From: CG1-02-35-72 sp964564475
GTDB lineage: Bacteria > Bacteroidota > Bacteroidia > Flavobacteriales > Flavobacteriaceae
Assembly (NCBI GenBank): GCA_964564475.1
Contig: CAZMBM010000002.1
Span: 1 to 50,868, forward strand
Direction of reading: 5' to 3'
Length of the DNA stretch: 50,868 nucleotides
Part shown: one piece after another, positions 50,680 to 50,868 of the stretch
Layout: every line of letters starts with the position of its first letter
Numbering within the stretch: position 1 is the stretch's first letter
The notes under the pieces: model-generated
What the model saw: the letters and a program-made list of their open reading frames with translations, nothing else
The model's database searches: none
Told to the model about the DNA's origin: nothing
Position numbers and translations under genes: made by a program

Positions 50680-50868
50680 AAAAAGTACCAATCTAAATTA
50701 AAGATTAGTACTTCTTTAAGCTCCTCCTCTTGGGCTTCCCGAATCGCTTTGCTCTCGGGATAAACTTCTCGCCCTTATTGATAGTTGTAAAGTAAAAAAG
50801 TACCAATCTAAACTAAAGATTAGTACTTCTTTAAGCTCCTCCTCTTGGGCTTCCCGAATCGCTTTGCT
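50680..50868. repeat. Tandem 115-base repeat reaching the window edge
   Basis: A 74-base block at 50680-50753 recurs at 50795-50868 with a single substitution, a period of 115 bases. Each copy contains an 11-base imperfect hairpin (AGTACCAATCT with AGATTAGTACT). After the first copy a second small hairpin CCCGA/TCGGG is completed. The array continues past the window, so total copy number is unknown. It is not CRISPR-like: the repeat is long and the spacer is only 41 bases with its own hairpin arm. Confidence 0.7.

Larger units (their letters stand above)
50417..50868. other. Non-coding region upstream of the cytochrome operon
   Basis: No reading frame of note is seen in these 452 bases. The part nearest the operon is very AT-rich and holds a minus-strand TAATTTTG (50520-50527), the best -7 candidate, about 100 bases before the first ATG. 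Farther out are a 10-base inverted repeat and a two-copy tandem repeat that runs to the window edge. Confidence 0.7.

Noticed and set aside
1..50868. tRNA, rRNA or riboswitch genes
   Set aside because: No cloverleaf, rRNA core sequence or known riboswitch core was seen in any spacer; spacers are short and AT-rich. A covariance-model scan could not be run.

Overview
The window is a stretch of a low-GC Bacteroidota chromosome. The support is a type IX secretion C-terminal sorting domain, a fused SecDF, a LytTR regulator, a class of promoters with the Bacteroidota -7 element TAnnTTTG, a type II branched-chain aminotransferase, an 11-subunit Nuo operon and very AT-rich spacers. The genus cannot be read from the sequence. 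Two 100-N blocks show that it is a scaffolded draft assembly.

Layout. 1-728: end of a short-chain dehydrogenase and a MazG-like pyrophosphohydrolase. 784-2687: ilvE (minus) and mnmD (plus). 2727-7527: a tight plus-strand cluster of a 42-residue membrane peptide, a class III aminotransferase, a kinase-like protein, a C69/secernin hydrolase and a membrane-anchored nitrilase-family hydrolase; I do not know this cluster as a described pathway. 7561-12701 (minus): hpt-adk-obg and secDF. 12834-14138: formate-tetrahydrofolate ligase cut by the first gap, followed by sequence resembling an insertion-sequence end. 14139-18217: dusB, a TolB-like lipoprotein and a membrane-bound LytTR regulator. 18225-20855: a probable LytTR operator and a secreted propeller protein with a type IX sorting tail. 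21047-23288: lepA and a ferredoxin. 23443-36411: a 14-gene run, korAB + nuoABCDHIJKLMN + a 107-residue orphan. 36614-41432: two envelope glycosyltransferases, then (minus) a metallophosphoesterase and a third glycosyltransferase. 41581-42339: yebC. 42349-50416 (minus): a six-gene overlapping operon with 45 CXXCH haem motifs. 50417-50868: non-coding, with inverted and tandem repeats.

How genes work together. KorAB makes reduced ferredoxin from 2-oxoglutarate. The Nuo set has no NADH-oxidising module (nuoE, nuoF and nuoG are not between nuoD and nuoH), so a ferredoxin-fed complex I is the natural reading. The ferredoxin gene is divergent from korA, and a palindrome lies exactly midway between two matching -7 elements, which suggests joint control by one activator.

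The most interesting candidate system is the 42349-50416 operon. It has a five-helix membrane protein with two H-x13-H pairs (a likely di-haem b), a membrane-tethered iron-sulfur flavoprotein with an apparently permuted fold and unusual cluster motifs, a 23-haem and a 22-haem exported cytochrome c, a predicted outer-membrane beta-barrel and an OB-like lipoprotein. Together these could carry electrons from NAD(P)H or quinol through the periplasm to the outer membrane. This is inference from gene content; no function is demonstrated here.
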